This document shows positions 32,800 to 41,588 of a DNA stretch of 50,741 nt, one piece after another. Under the pieces are notes generated by a model. The model saw only the letters and a list, made by a program, of their open reading frames with translations. It made no database searches and was not told where the DNA came from. This DNA comes from Nitrospinota bacterium. Lineage in GTDB: Bacteria; Nitrospinota_A; UBA7883; JACRGQ01. Numbering within the stretch: position 1 is the first letter of the stretch; each line of letters starts with the position of its first letter. The stretch spans positions 1 to 50,741 of the forward strand of contig JACQEX010000040.1 of NCBI GenBank assembly GCA_016200345.1, written 5' to 3'. The position numbers and the translations under genes are program-made.

Positions 32800-33963
32800 C
32801 TAGCGGCCGAAAAACTTCTTCATAATGTCTTCCAGCGCGTCAAGTTTTTCCGAATTTACAAATTGATTATTGCCGATGTAAAAGCCGTTTTTGTCTACAA
32901 GCTCCGCGCTTGTGGCCTTGCAGGTGTTTTTATAAGCCCTTAAAAACGGCTGATTTAACAGGTTGCCGCTTATTATCGGCCTGGATTCAATTCGATTTCC
33001 GGCAAGCTCCGCCTGAAACCGCCTCTTCATTTCCTTGCTTTTAAAAATAAACGGGAGCGAGAACGAGGACATTCCCTCCGGCGGCTGTAAAATGTCGAGG
33101 ACGTCGTCATACTTGTCGCAAATGCGCAAGAAGTCGGAAAAATTTTTATTGCGAATTTTAATGTACCCGTCCAGCTTGGTTATCTGGGTTATTCCCAGCG
33201 CGGCGTGTAGCTCGGTGTTCCTAAAATTGAACCCGTCCGTTAGGAATAGAAAGTTAAAGTCAATGTCCGGATATTGTTTTCTGTAGGCGTCGTGATGTTT
33301 TTGCGGCAGTTCCCGCGCCAGTCCGTGCGACCTTTTAAGCACGCAAAGGTTGTACAAATCTTCCCGCTCGGTGCAAATCATCCCCCCCTCCACCGTGGTC
33401 ATGTGGTGCCCCCAATAGAAGCTGAAGGTGCTTCCGACGCCGAAATTGCCGATTTTGACGCCGTCAATATGGGCGCCGTGCGATTCGCAACAATCCTCCA
33501 GTATTTTAATGTCCCTTTCGGCCACGGCCTTTTTAATGCCTTCTATCCCGGATGGGAACCCCAACAAATGGGTCACGAATATGGCCTTTGTGCGGTCGGT
33601 TATTCTCTCCTTTAGTTGGTCGAAATCAAATGAAAAGTTCAGCGGGTTTATGTCGACAAAGACGGGTTTCAATCCCATCTGCATTACGGGCGAAATATTG
33701 GTCACCCACGTGACGGTGGGTACGATGACCTCGTCGTTGTCGCGCCAGCCGTATAATTCCTTCATGGCGCTGATCAATATTAAATTGGCCGAGCTTCCGG
33801 AATTAACGTATACGCTGTATTTGCACCCCTGCCATTTTGACCAGACTTCTTCAAATTCCCTAACTTTCGTAAACTGCGTGAACCGCTTTGTTGTTTTTAT
33901 AAAATCAACCAGATAACCAATGTCGTCCTGATCCAAAATATCTTCCTGCAATTTCCAAAACAT
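32800..33963 (-). CDS. ColD-like PLP-dependent GDP-4-keto-6-deoxy-D-mannose 3-dehydratase (DegT family, His for Lys)
   Basis: This 387-residue protein has the DegT/DnrJ/EryC1/StrS fold. Where aminotransferases carry the PLP-binding lysine before N-TTGEGG, this one reads YWGHHMTTVEGGM, with His186 in the lysine position. That swap is the known hallmark of ColD (388 residues), which removes the 3-hydroxyl of GDP-4-keto-6-deoxymannose, and of the longer RfbH/E1 enzyme. Length favours ColD, and no E1-type [2Fe-2S] cysteine cluster is apparent. The ATG has GGTGGCGTGGA upstream. Neighbours are an SDR, a ThDP enzyme and a Gmm-like hydrolase. The exact nucleotide sugar is inferred. Confidence 0.88.
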   Translation of the reverse strand: MFWKLQEDILDQDDIGYLVDFIKTTKRFTQFTKVREFEEVWSKWQGCKYSVYVNSGSSANLILISAMKELYGWRDNDEVIVPTVTWVTNISPVMQMGLKPVFVDINPLNFSFDFDQLKERITDRTKAIFVTHLLGFPSGIEGIKKAVAERDIKILEDCCESHGAHIDGVKIGNFGVGSTFSFYWGHHMTTVEGGMICTEREDLYNLCVLKRSHGLARELPQKHHDAYRKQYPDIDFNFLFLTDGFNFRNTELHAALGITQITKLDGYIKIRNKNFSDFLRICDKYDDVLDILQPPEGMSSFSLPFIFKSKEMKRRFQAELAGNRIESRPIISGNLLNQPFLRAYKNTCKATSAELVDKNGFYIGNNQFVNSEKLDALEDIMKKFFGR

Positions 33964-34116
33964 AAGTCCACGCCACCAATTTTAATTGAATGTTGATTTA
34001 TTAACCTACCCCAAGCTCCACTTTTGGGCAATTTCGCGAATTGAGCCGCCGACCCTTCCCCTGTGCCCGGCGGCGCATATTTTATCGTTCATATTCATTT
34101 GGTGTTTCCAGTTCCC

Positions 34117-35139
34117 CTACGACGCCTTGTAAAGCTCTTTTTGCCACTCAATGGTCCTTGCAAGACCCTCGTCGAGAGAAATATAATCGGTTTTGCCAAA
34201 TTCCAGCGCCACCTTGGTCATGTCCAGCTTGGCCTCCTCGTCGGCCCCGGCAAGCCCCTTCGGATTTTTTGGAAAAACCACCGGAACGCCCATTTTTTTT
34301 CCTATTTTTATAGCCAGTTCGCCGACCGTAATCTGGGACCGGCCTCCGACATTGTATATCGGTTCGTTTCCCAAAAAAAGAATTTTCCACATTATCTCGA
34401 CCGCATCCGCCACATAGCAATAGGTTCTGTTGGCCTCGCCGCCGTCAAGCAAATCTATGCCGCCTTTCAACCCCTTCTCTATGAACGCGTAAAGAACCCT
34501 GGTGTCCCCCCTCCTTGCGCCCGGCCCGTATGTGAACGAGAGCCTGGCCGATTTCGCCTTCACCCCCCGGGAGCGATATGCGTTGCAAATCGCCTCCCCG
34601 CACCGTTTCCCCTCTATGTAGCACGACCTCGGGTGGGTGGTGTTGGAAATTCCGATGTCGGATTCCTTAAAAGGGAGTTTCGTAAGACCGCTGTAAACGT
34701 GGCCGCTACTGACAAACAGGAATTTCCCGTCGGCGTTGAGTTTGTCGAGCAACGAGAAGGTTACGGCGGTGTTCAGCTTAAGCACCTTCACGGGGTTTTG
34801 CATAAATCGACCCGGTTGACCGTAGCCAGCCGCGTGTATTACGAAGTCCGCGTTGGGCAGATTTTCGCAAAACCGGCGGTCCGTCAGGTCTCCGCACAAA
34901 AATTCCGCCCCGTCGAAATCCAAAAGCTCCTTAAGCACGTCGACGGGCGGGCTTTGCATGACGGCGACCACCTTGAACTTTAACGCCTTCGAGGCTTGTT
35001 TTAGGCTTGCCAAAAAATATACCCCTATCAGACCCGAGGCGCCTGTGATTAAAACGGTTTTCCCCCCAATTTCGGAGAAGTCGATTTTGTTGACGATTTC
35101 CCCCGCGTCCTCGGCGAGGATGCTAAAAAGTTTTTTCAC
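34117..35139 (-). CDS. NAD-dependent extended SDR (nucleotide-sugar epimerase/dehydratase/reductase)
   Basis: This 340-residue Rossmann enzyme has VLITGASGLIGVYFLASL near residue 30, HAAGYGQP, a catalytic VSSGHVYS and YIEGK (YxxxK) and a C-terminal sugar-nucleotide domain ending in EWQKELY. It starts with GTG behind GGGGAG. It resembles the epimerase family in which ColC-type reductase/epimerases also fall; whether it reduces, epimerises or dehydrates is not decided by sequence. It lies between the B12-radical SAM gene and the ColD-like gene. Confidence 0.88.
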   Translation of the reverse strand: MKKLFSILAEDAGEIVNKIDFSEIGGKTVLITGASGLIGVYFLASLKQASKALKFKVVAVMQSPPVDVLKELLDFDGAEFLCGDLTDRRFCENLPNADFVIHAAGYGQPGRFMQNPVKVLKLNTAVTFSLLDKLNADGKFLFVSSGHVYSGLTKLPFKESDIGISNTTHPRSCYIEGKRCGEAICNAYRSRGVKAKSARLSFTYGPGARRGDTRVLYAFIEKGLKGGIDLLDGGEANRTYCYVADAVEIMWKILFLGNEPIYNVGGRSQITVGELAIKIGKKMGVPVVFPKNPKGLAGADEEAKLDMTKVALEFGKTDYISLDEGLARTIEWQKELYKAS

Positions 35140-35187
35140 CGGTCGGACTCCCCGGAACCTATTCTGTCGGGCCGGGTGGAGGTAAGA

Positions 35188-36624
35188 TTAATCGGCATAG
35201 TGGGACATCTTTCTTTCGGTGCGTTTTCTTTTGGTCATCGGCTCTATGTAGGCGTCCATTTTTTCCCTGAATTCAAGCAACTCCTCCATGGTCATTTTAT
35301 ACGGTTTGATAAAGAAGTTCTTGTTCCCCGCGAGATAAAAGGTGTCCATCTTCCAAATGGAGGATTTTTCGATGTGATTAAGCAACAGCCCGTCCCTAAA
35401 GCACTGGTCGAACAGCGCCGTGCCAGGAAAAGGCATGACGTTGAAAACTATGGGCTGGTCGACGTCCAAATCCTTTATCATGTCGTAGGTCTCGGTCAGA
35501 GTCTCCTTGGTCTCCTCCGGCATCCCGATTATGAAGAACGCCCTGACATAAAGTTTTTTGTGTTTTTTTGTCAGATTTACCGCGTTGTAAATTTTTTGTC
35601 GCGGCAGGTGTTTTTTCATAATTTTGTTGCGAATCTCGTCCGAGCCGCTTTCAATCGCCAGCGAAACCCTTGTCATCCCCGCCTCCACAAGCGCGTCCAT
35701 CACTTCCTCGTCAAGGGTCGAGGTGGCGATTCCGTTCGGGGTCTCGAACTGGAATACGAGGTTCCGCTTAACGATTTGGTTGCATAGCTCCAGAATGTGG
35801 GACTTCTTTAGCGTAAGGTTGTCGTCTATAAACGAAAAGTGCCTGTGGTTGTGAACGTGGTAGAAATATTCTATTTCCTTCAGGACGTGATCCACCGACC
35901 GGTATCTCCACCCGCGACCCATTACCTTGAACATCGAACAGAAGTTGCATAAAAACGGACAGCTTCGGCTGGACAAAATCGGCACCGTCGCGTTAATGGG
36001 CAGTCCGCGAGGATTCCACCATCCGGAGGTGTCGTGAAAATAATCCTTGAAGTTCACCAGATCGTATGCCGGGAACGGGATTTCGTCGAGGTTTTCTATG
36101 TAGGTGCCTCGCTCGTTGGAGACCGCTTTTCCTTCGTGCCGAAAGGCCAGCCCTGGAATCGTAGCGGCCTGGCTTGGATTTTTTTCAAGAGCGTCCGCAA
36201 GGGCGACGATTGTTTTTTCACCCTCTCCGAGCCCGACGTAGTCAATCGAGGGACAGTTGGTCAGGATGTCGTTGTAAAACAGGGTCGGGTGTATGCCGCC
36301 GATGGCGATTGGAATATTTGGAAATTTGGTCTTCATCGACTTCGTGTAGCTCCAGACCAGCGGAAAGTGCCCCGAGAAGCAACAGCCTATCCCGACCAGC
36401 CCGGGCGCGCACCGCGACATCTCCTTCTCGATAAGACCGAGGCAATAACTATGTTGCTCGTCCGCCTCCTTAAGCCACGGTTTGTGAACGTTCAAGTCCA
36501 AAATGCTTGTCGAGTGTCCGGCGGCTTTTAGCGATCCGGCAAGGTAGAGAATGCTCGGCGGAAGCATGAACTCCTTGTTTGAAATGTTGTCGGAGGTCGG
36601 CGGATTGATTAATAATACGTTCAC
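35188..36624 (-). CDS. B12-binding-domain radical SAM protein (first)
   Basis: This 478-residue protein has an N-terminal cobalamin-binding-like Rossmann domain (NVLLINPPTSDN to IAIGGIHPTLF and VGLGEGEKTI), then a radical SAM barrel with SCPFLCNFC (CxxxCxxC) near residue 223, and a C-terminal extension. Members of this class methylate unactivated carbons or rearrange rings. The substrate is unknown; its place in a sugar cluster suggests methylation of a sugar or lipid (inference). The GTG start has AGGAG 8 bases upstream. It lies 49 bases after the ThDP gene. Confidence 0.88.
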   Translation of the reverse strand: MNVLLINPPTSDNISNKEFMLPPSILYLAGSLKAAGHSTSILDLNVHKPWLKEADEQHSYCLGLIEKEMSRCAPGLVGIGCCFSGHFPLVWSYTKSMKTKFPNIPIAIGGIHPTLFYNDILTNCPSIDYVGLGEGEKTIVALADALEKNPSQAATIPGLAFRHEGKAVSNERGTYIENLDEIPFPAYDLVNFKDYFHDTSGWWNPRGLPINATVPILSSRSCPFLCNFCSMFKVMGRGWRYRSVDHVLKEIEYFYHVHNHRHFSFIDDNLTLKKSHILELCNQIVKRNLVFQFETPNGIATSTLDEEVMDALVEAGMTRVSLAIESGSDEIRNKIMKKHLPRQKIYNAVNLTKKHKKLYVRAFFIIGMPEETKETLTETYDMIKDLDVDQPIVFNVMPFPGTALFDQCFRDGLLLNHIEKSSIWKMDTFYLAGNKNFFIKPYKMTMEELLEFREKMDAYIEPMTKRKRTERKMSHYAD

Positions 36625-36673
36625 GAATGGTCTCCTGAGATTCGTCGCCCTGCTTCAAACATCCCTTGAAAAA

Positions 36674-38464
36674 TCATCCCGGATATTTTGGGTTTTCCCA
36701 TCCGGGGACGGGCTCGATAATCATGTTGTCCCTAAACTCGTCCCTTGGGAGGAATGGGAACTGGTCTTCGATGGGGGTTCCCCAGCCGAGTTTGGGGTTG
36801 TAGTCGTAAAAACCGGCCATGTTGACGTCGCACACAACCGGCTCGTTTAATTCGAGCACATGTCTGATCTTTTGTCTTAATTCGGCGTGGTTTTTTATGG
36901 ACACGGCCTTTAATCCGTACGCCTCGGCCACCTTGATGAAATCGGGGTTGCTTACGCCGTGTTCCGCGTCCACCCCGGCGTACTCTGATTTGAAATTTGT
37001 GTCGCGAAACGCCTTGGTTATTCCGTAGCACTGGTTGTTAAAAATAAAAACTTTCACGGGAAGCTTGTAGTGCCTGAGGGTCTGAAATTCTTGGATGTTA
37101 AAGTTAAGGCCTCCGTCGCCGGTTATGCATATAACCGGCTTTTTTGTGGCCACGCACGCGCCGATGGCCGCCGGGAAGGAATACCCCAGCGACGAGTTCC
37201 CGTTGTTTGTAAAAACCCGCTGGTTGTTTTTAGCCTCGAAAGTTTGCGAGGTCACCACGCAGTTTCCGCCCGCCTCGTGAACCAGCAGGTCGCCGTCCTT
37301 CATCTCATCGGACAGCGCCTTGACGAAAACGTACGGGTTGACGCGTCCCTCGTCCTTTAGATACTCCTCCCTGAACACCTTGTATTTTGTTTTCCAGCCA
37401 AAAACCTTTTTAACCCAGGCGGAATAATCTTTCTTGAAGCCGTCCTTCTCGATAAATTTAAGAAACTCGGACACGAAAACACCGGCGTCCGCGCTTATGT
37501 TCAAATCCCCCCGCACCTGCTGGTAGTTTAGCTCCTCGTTGTCTATGTCCACGATCACCTTTTTTGCGCCCCTTGCGAACGTGTCCATCATCCCGCCGGT
37601 TATTCTTCCGGACACGCGGGAGCCTATGGCCACGAGCAGGTCGGAATTTTGAATCGCAAAGTTTCTTCCGTCGCCGCCGTAGGTGCCCACCCTGCCGCCG
37701 TAAAGCGGGTCGTTGTTGTCGCAGAAATCAAGCATGTTCCAAGTCTCGCAGAACGGCGTCCCAAGTCTCCCGATTAGTTTGCGGGTCTGCTCCACCGTGT
37801 CGGCAATCCACACCCCGCCCCCGACAAGAATGATCGGTCGCTCGGATTTTTTTAACCATTCAAGCAATGTCCTAAAACTTTCGTCGAGCCTGTCCGGGCT
37901 GTTCCCGACGCTCGGGGGAATGTACGGGCGCAGGGTCGCGGGGTTTACGTCGGCCTTTTGCACGTCCATCGGGACGTCCAGCAACACCGGGCCGGGGCGT
38001 CCGCTGACGGCCAAATGATAGGCCTTTTCCAGCTCGAACCTAAGATTCTTCGCGTCCTTCACTATGCAGGCGTACTTGGTGACCGGTTTCGCCATGGACA
38101 CGATGTCGTTCTCCTGAAACCCGTGCTGGCGTATGTCGTTTGTAGGTTTGATAAACCTCGAATTAATCTGTCCGGTCAGGTATATGGCCGGAATAGAGTC
38201 GTAGTAGGAGGCGGCCACGCCGTTGAGAACATTTTGCCCTCCCGGTCCCGATGTGGCGATCATGACGGATAATTTTCTTGTCGCCTTTACGTAGCCGTCG
38301 AGCGCGAACGAACCGGTCTGCTCGTGCAGTGGGCAGAAATAATTCAGGTTTTTGTTTCTGGCCACGGCGACCACGAGACCGGCGCAAGCGGCGCCTTCAA
38401 GACAAAACACGTCCTTAATTCCCTTCGAGACCAAAAATTCGGCTATGTAATCGGAAGCAATCAC
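36674..38464 (-). CDS. Acetolactate synthase-like ThDP-dependent enzyme of a sugar cluster
   Basis: This 596-residue enzyme has the three-domain acetohydroxyacid synthase fold. The activating Glu48 is in LHEQTGSFALDGY, the central domain holds ILVGGGVWIADT, and the C-terminal ThDP/Mg motif runs GDGGLNFNIQEFQ to FNNQCYG. The call could be ilvB, but no ilvN or other branched-chain gene is present. The neighbours (ColD-like, SDR, Gmm-like) instead recall YerE, which adds an acetyl unit from pyruvate to a 4-keto-3,6-dideoxy sugar nucleotide. That function is inferred. The GTG start has GGAG upstream and lies 2 bases after the aminotransferase stop, so the pair is coupled. Confidence 0.85.
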   Translation of the reverse strand: MIASDYIAEFLVSKGIKDVFCLEGAACAGLVVAVARNKNLNYFCPLHEQTGSFALDGYVKATRKLSVMIATSGPGGQNVLNGVAASYYDSIPAIYLTGQINSRFIKPTNDIRQHGFQENDIVSMAKPVTKYACIVKDAKNLRFELEKAYHLAVSGRPGPVLLDVPMDVQKADVNPATLRPYIPPSVGNSPDRLDESFRTLLEWLKKSERPIILVGGGVWIADTVEQTRKLIGRLGTPFCETWNMLDFCDNNDPLYGGRVGTYGGDGRNFAIQNSDLLVAIGSRVSGRITGGMMDTFARGAKKVIVDIDNEELNYQQVRGDLNISADAGVFVSEFLKFIEKDGFKKDYSAWVKKVFGWKTKYKVFREEYLKDEGRVNPYVFVKALSDEMKDGDLLVHEAGGNCVVTSQTFEAKNNQRVFTNNGNSSLGYSFPAAIGACVATKKPVICITGDGGLNFNIQEFQTLRHYKLPVKVFIFNNQCYGITKAFRDTNFKSEYAGVDAEHGVSNPDFIKVAEAYGLKAVSIKNHAELRQKIRHVLELNEPVVCDVNMAGFYDYNPKLGWGTPIEDQFPFLPRDEFRDNMIIEPVPGWENPKYPG

Positions 38465-38466
38465 CT

Positions 38467-39729
38467 TTATTCTCCTTTAGTGCGACTCTTTTTAACCGGG
38501 GGACTTTTTTTCCTCAAATTGCGCCCCAAAAAATCCGCGTATGAAACGATTTGCTTTAACCCTTTTTTTACGTCGTCAACCGCGCCGCAGAAAGACGCCC
38601 TTATGAAGCCTTTCCAGCCGAAACTTGCGCCCGGCGTCACCACCGTCCTATATTCCTCGAGCAGGTTGGAGCAAAACAGCTTGTCGTCAATTCCGAGCTT
38701 CCTTATGTCGATAAACAGGTAAAAGGCGGAAACTGGTTTCGTGCAAGAAATGTATTTTGAGCGCGATAAAATATCCGTGCACTGTTTGCATAGTTTTTTA
38801 TAATATTTCATCCTGTCTTCCGCAAATGCGTCCATGACCGGGATTCCCTCCAGCACCCCCTCTTGGGTGAACAATGGCAGGCACGAGTACAACGTGGACG
38901 TTGAAAGCGATATCTTTCTCGCCACCCTTGGATCCGCTATTGCATAACCGATGCGAAAACCGGGGATGTTAAAGACTTTGGAGAAGGAGGAAATCACGAC
39001 GAGTTTTTCGTAGTCCAAATTGGCCATGCTGAAATATTTTTTGTCGTAGCTCAACATCCCGTAAGTCTCGTCGCTTATGATCCAGCAGTCGCGTTTTTTT
39101 GCCCGCTCCAACAGATAACGAAGAACTTCCTCGTCGTAAACGGCTCCGGTCGGATTGTTGCCGGAATTAACGAAAATCAATTTTGGATTTGATGAAAAAG
39201 CCTTGTCAATGTCTCTCTTTGTTAAATTAAAACCGTTCTCCGCGCTAAGCGGAACCTTAACCATGGAGACGCCCACGTAACCGCAGGTCGCTATGTACGA
39301 GGGGAACGCCGGGGTAAACACCGCCACCGCGTCGCTCTTTTCGCACACGATGTCCAAAATTTGGAAAATCAGCATGTTCGCAGTGCTAATGACGACATTT
39401 TCCGCGCCAACGCCCTTGCCGAATTTCTTGGAAAGGTATTCCGACAGCTTCTGCCTTAGCGCGGTAAGCCCGCCGGAGGACGCGTAACCTACGTCGGAAT
39501 TTAACAGCGACACGATTGTTTTATTTATCACCCGGCCGGGCGGATAGTTTTTCGCCCCTCGGTAGTATTTGGGGTCTCCTAGTTCAAACCGGTAGTTTTT
39601 GGGGTCGCCGAGTTCGAGGTGATATATTTTTTTTCCCTCAAGTTCTATTTTTTTTGAAAGGTCTAAGAGACGAAACATTTCCTGACCGATTAGCGCGTCG
39701 CCCCTTTTGGAAAAATTAAGTTCCATCAT
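38467..39729 (-). CDS. Class I/II PLP-dependent aminotransferase
   Basis: This 420-residue enzyme of fold-type I has NSGNNPTGAVYDEE near residue 180, DETYGML near 210, the PLP lysine in SSFSKVFNIPGFRIGYA and a substrate arginine region FIRASFCG near the end. The N-terminal arm contains a repeat: ELGDPKNYR followed by ELGDPKYYR, where relatives have one copy of the GDPxF element. A basic Lys/Arg-rich tail ends the protein. The substrate is unknown. It is translationally coupled to the ThDP enzyme, suggesting a shared product pathway. Confidence 0.88.
   Translation of the reverse strand: MMELNFSKRGDALIGQEMFRLLDLSKKIELEGKKIYHLELGDPKNYRFELGDPKYYRGAKNYPPGRVINKTIVSLLNSDVGYASSGGLTALRQKLSEYLSKKFGKGVGAENVVISTANMLIFQILDIVCEKSDAVAVFTPAFPSYIATCGYVGVSMVKVPLSAENGFNLTKRDIDKAFSSNPKLIFVNSGNNPTGAVYDEEVLRYLLERAKKRDCWIISDETYGMLSYDKKYFSMANLDYEKLVVISSFSKVFNIPGFRIGYAIADPRVARKISLSTSTLYSCLPLFTQEGVLEGIPVMDAFAEDRMKYYKKLCKQCTDILSRSKYISCTKPVSAFYLFIDIRKLGIDDKLFCSNLLEEYRTVVTPGASFGWKGFIRASFCGAVDDVKKGLKQIVSYADFLGRNLRKKSPPVKKSRTKGE
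39561..39620. repeat. 30-bp imperfect tandem duplication inside aminotransferase gene
   Basis: Bases 39561-39590 and 39591-39620 match at 23 of 30 positions and encode two successive copies of ELGDPK-YR in frame. It adds 10 residues in the N-terminal arm. Confidence 0.7.
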
Positions 39730-39905
39730 TTTTTTTCACAAATAAAAACTTCTTAAGTCGTTGATTACCAAGGCTTGTCGGCCACGCTAAATTTTATTTC
39801 GCACCGTGGCTAAGCGGTTAATGGTAACGCACATGCGCCGATGAAATCAATCAAATTCTGGAAATTTGTTGGAATTTTGTCGGAGCAAAGCGGAAATTCC
39901 CAATA

Positions 39906-41588
39906 TTAAGGAAAGACGCGCTCCCCCTGGGTTCGTCTTTTGCCGGACGGCAGAAGAGACTTAAAAAATTTCTTTAGGCCGGCAAAATTTGTCCGGCCAA
40001 ATTTAAACCTCTGGATGTACCTCTTTCGTAAACTCGAAAACACGTGCCTGTAGGTTCGGAATGCGGAGTAATCGTCATAAAACGCCGTTTTCTGGGGTAT
40101 CTTGAAACTGGCAAAGCATTTGACGCAGATAATCAGGACGTTCGGATTGTCATTGGCCTTAAATTTCTTGTATTTTTGCTCGCAGGCGCAAAACGGACAG
40201 CGCATCTCCAACTGATAAAAACTTTTGCCGTTATAACGCTCGTCAAGTTTTTTAGAGCCAATCAACGTCCCCGGGGTGGCCCTGGTGAGCATAAGGTTCC
40301 AATATTGAATCTTAAGCGCCAAATTATAGTATTCGCGATTGGATAATTTCGTCAGGTTAACCAAGGGGAATCCGTTGCTGGCGTGCTCCCATGCGTCTTT
40401 AATCAACCCTTCCTTAAGCGCAAATCTATAGACGGGCGCGTCTGGAACGGCCAGAATCAACCCCATGCTAACGTGGAATTGCGGGTTGTCCCGCCACCAT
40501 TTAATGGAGTCGTTCATTGTCTCAATCGTGTCGGCCGGGTCGCCAAGAATGATGTTGCCGGAAAAGAAGAGCCCGGCCTTGCGCGCGGTGTCAAGCGCAA
40601 AAACTATTTCCGCCCTGGTTGTTTTTTTCTTCATGCTTTTCAGCACCGCGTCGTTCATGCTCTCGATTCCCATGCCCGCGTAAAAAAGCCCGGCCTCGAC
40701 AAGTTTTTCCAACACGTCCCGTTGAATTCTGCTCACCCGAAACTGGCACATCCATTTAATCTTGTAGGGTCTTATGCGCTCGGCAAAATCAAGCATTTGC
40801 TTGTTCGTGGCGGAGAACAGCTCGTCGGTAAATTGAATCGCGTTCACGCCGAAGACGTTCACCAGGTAATCGACCTCTTTGAAAACATGGTCCAAACTGC
40901 GTTTTCTATATATCTTGCCCAGAGGGTGGTAACAAAACGTGCAAGAAAAAGGACACGAGCGCGAGCCGACCACCTCGGCATACCGCAATTCGTCCCATGT
41001 TTCCAACAGGGTGTTCTCCCCGGCGTACTTCAGCGTCCCCATCCATTGCCTAAAACCAAACGCCTCGTATTCAGGCGTTGACAGCGAGTCAAGGTCGCCT
41101 ATCTCTTTCCGAGTTCCGGTAAAAACGAATTTCCCGTCCGGCTCTAAAAAGGCCACCCCCTTCACCCCTTCAAGCGGTCCATTCTTTTGAATCGTCGTCA
41201 ATAACTCGACAATAGTGTGCTCCCCCTCGCCGGCGACGCCATAATCAACCGTAAGGTGTCTTAAAGCTGTTTCTGGATCCGCCGTGACAATCGGGCCGCC
41301 GGCCACCGTTGTAACGCCGGGACTCACGGCCTTTGCGGTGGCGAAAACCTCCTCCACTCGCTTCCATGACACGGACATTCCGCCGGAGCAGACGACGTCA
41401 AGCCGCCTTTTGGCAAACGCCCTTTCAAGCGACTCCCTGACGTTCCCGTTCGGCTCGTGGCAAAGATTAAGGCACGTGACGGAAAAACCCTCTTTTTTAA
41501 GGTGCGCGTATATGTGCGCCAATCCAACCGGCCACGGGTAGTAGGAGCCTATTCCGGCATATCGCGGAACAACAATTAGAATTTCTAT
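39906..41588 (-). CDS. B12-binding-domain radical SAM protein (second), with C-terminal zinc ribbon and non-canonical start
   Basis: The frame covers about 560 residues. Upstream of the first normal start (TTG 41522) it stays open and encodes the missing first strand of the B12 domain, ILIVVPRYAGIGSYY, back to ATA at 41586-41588. Before that a TGA follows with no ATG, GTG or TTG between. AAGG lies about 12 bases upstream, so ATA is either the start or a mutated ATG. Further on are AGGPIVTADP and AGEGEHTI of the cobalamin domain, the radical SAM motif SCPFSCTFC, and a C-terminal CPFC...CVKC pair that looks like a zinc ribbon. The substrate is unknown. It heads the minus-strand sugar cluster. 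Confidence 0.85.
   Translation of the reverse strand: MEILIVVPRYAGIGSYYPWPVGLAHIYAHLKKEGFSVTCLNLCHEPNGNVRESLERAFAKRRLDVVCSGGMSVSWKRVEEVFATAKAVSPGVTTVAGGPIVTADPETALRHLTVDYGVAGEGEHTIVELLTTIQKNGPLEGVKGVAFLEPDGKFVFTGTRKEIGDLDSLSTPEYEAFGFRQWMGTLKYAGENTLLETWDELRYAEVVGSRSCPFSCTFCYHPLGKIYRKRSLDHVFKEVDYLVNVFGVNAIQFTDELFSATNKQMLDFAERIRPYKIKWMCQFRVSRIQRDVLEKLVEAGLFYAGMGIESMNDAVLKSMKKKTTRAEIVFALDTARKAGLFFSGNIILGDPADTIETMNDSIKWWRDNPQFHVSMGLILAVPDAPVYRFALKEGLIKDAWEHASNGFPLVNLTKLSNREYYNLALKIQYWNLMLTRATPGTLIGSKKLDERYNGKSFYQLEMRCPFCACEQKYKKFKANDNPNVLIICVKCFASFKIPQKTAFYDDYSAFRTYRHVFSSLRKRYIQRFKFGRTNFAGLKKFFKSLLPSGKRRTQGERVFP

Noticed and set aside
36674-39729. Phosphonate pathway (ThDP decarboxylase plus transaminase plus B12-radical SAM)
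   Set aside because: There is no PEP mutase gene, and the ThDP protein has the full 596-residue acetolactate-synthase layout, not the shorter phosphonopyruvate decarboxylase form.
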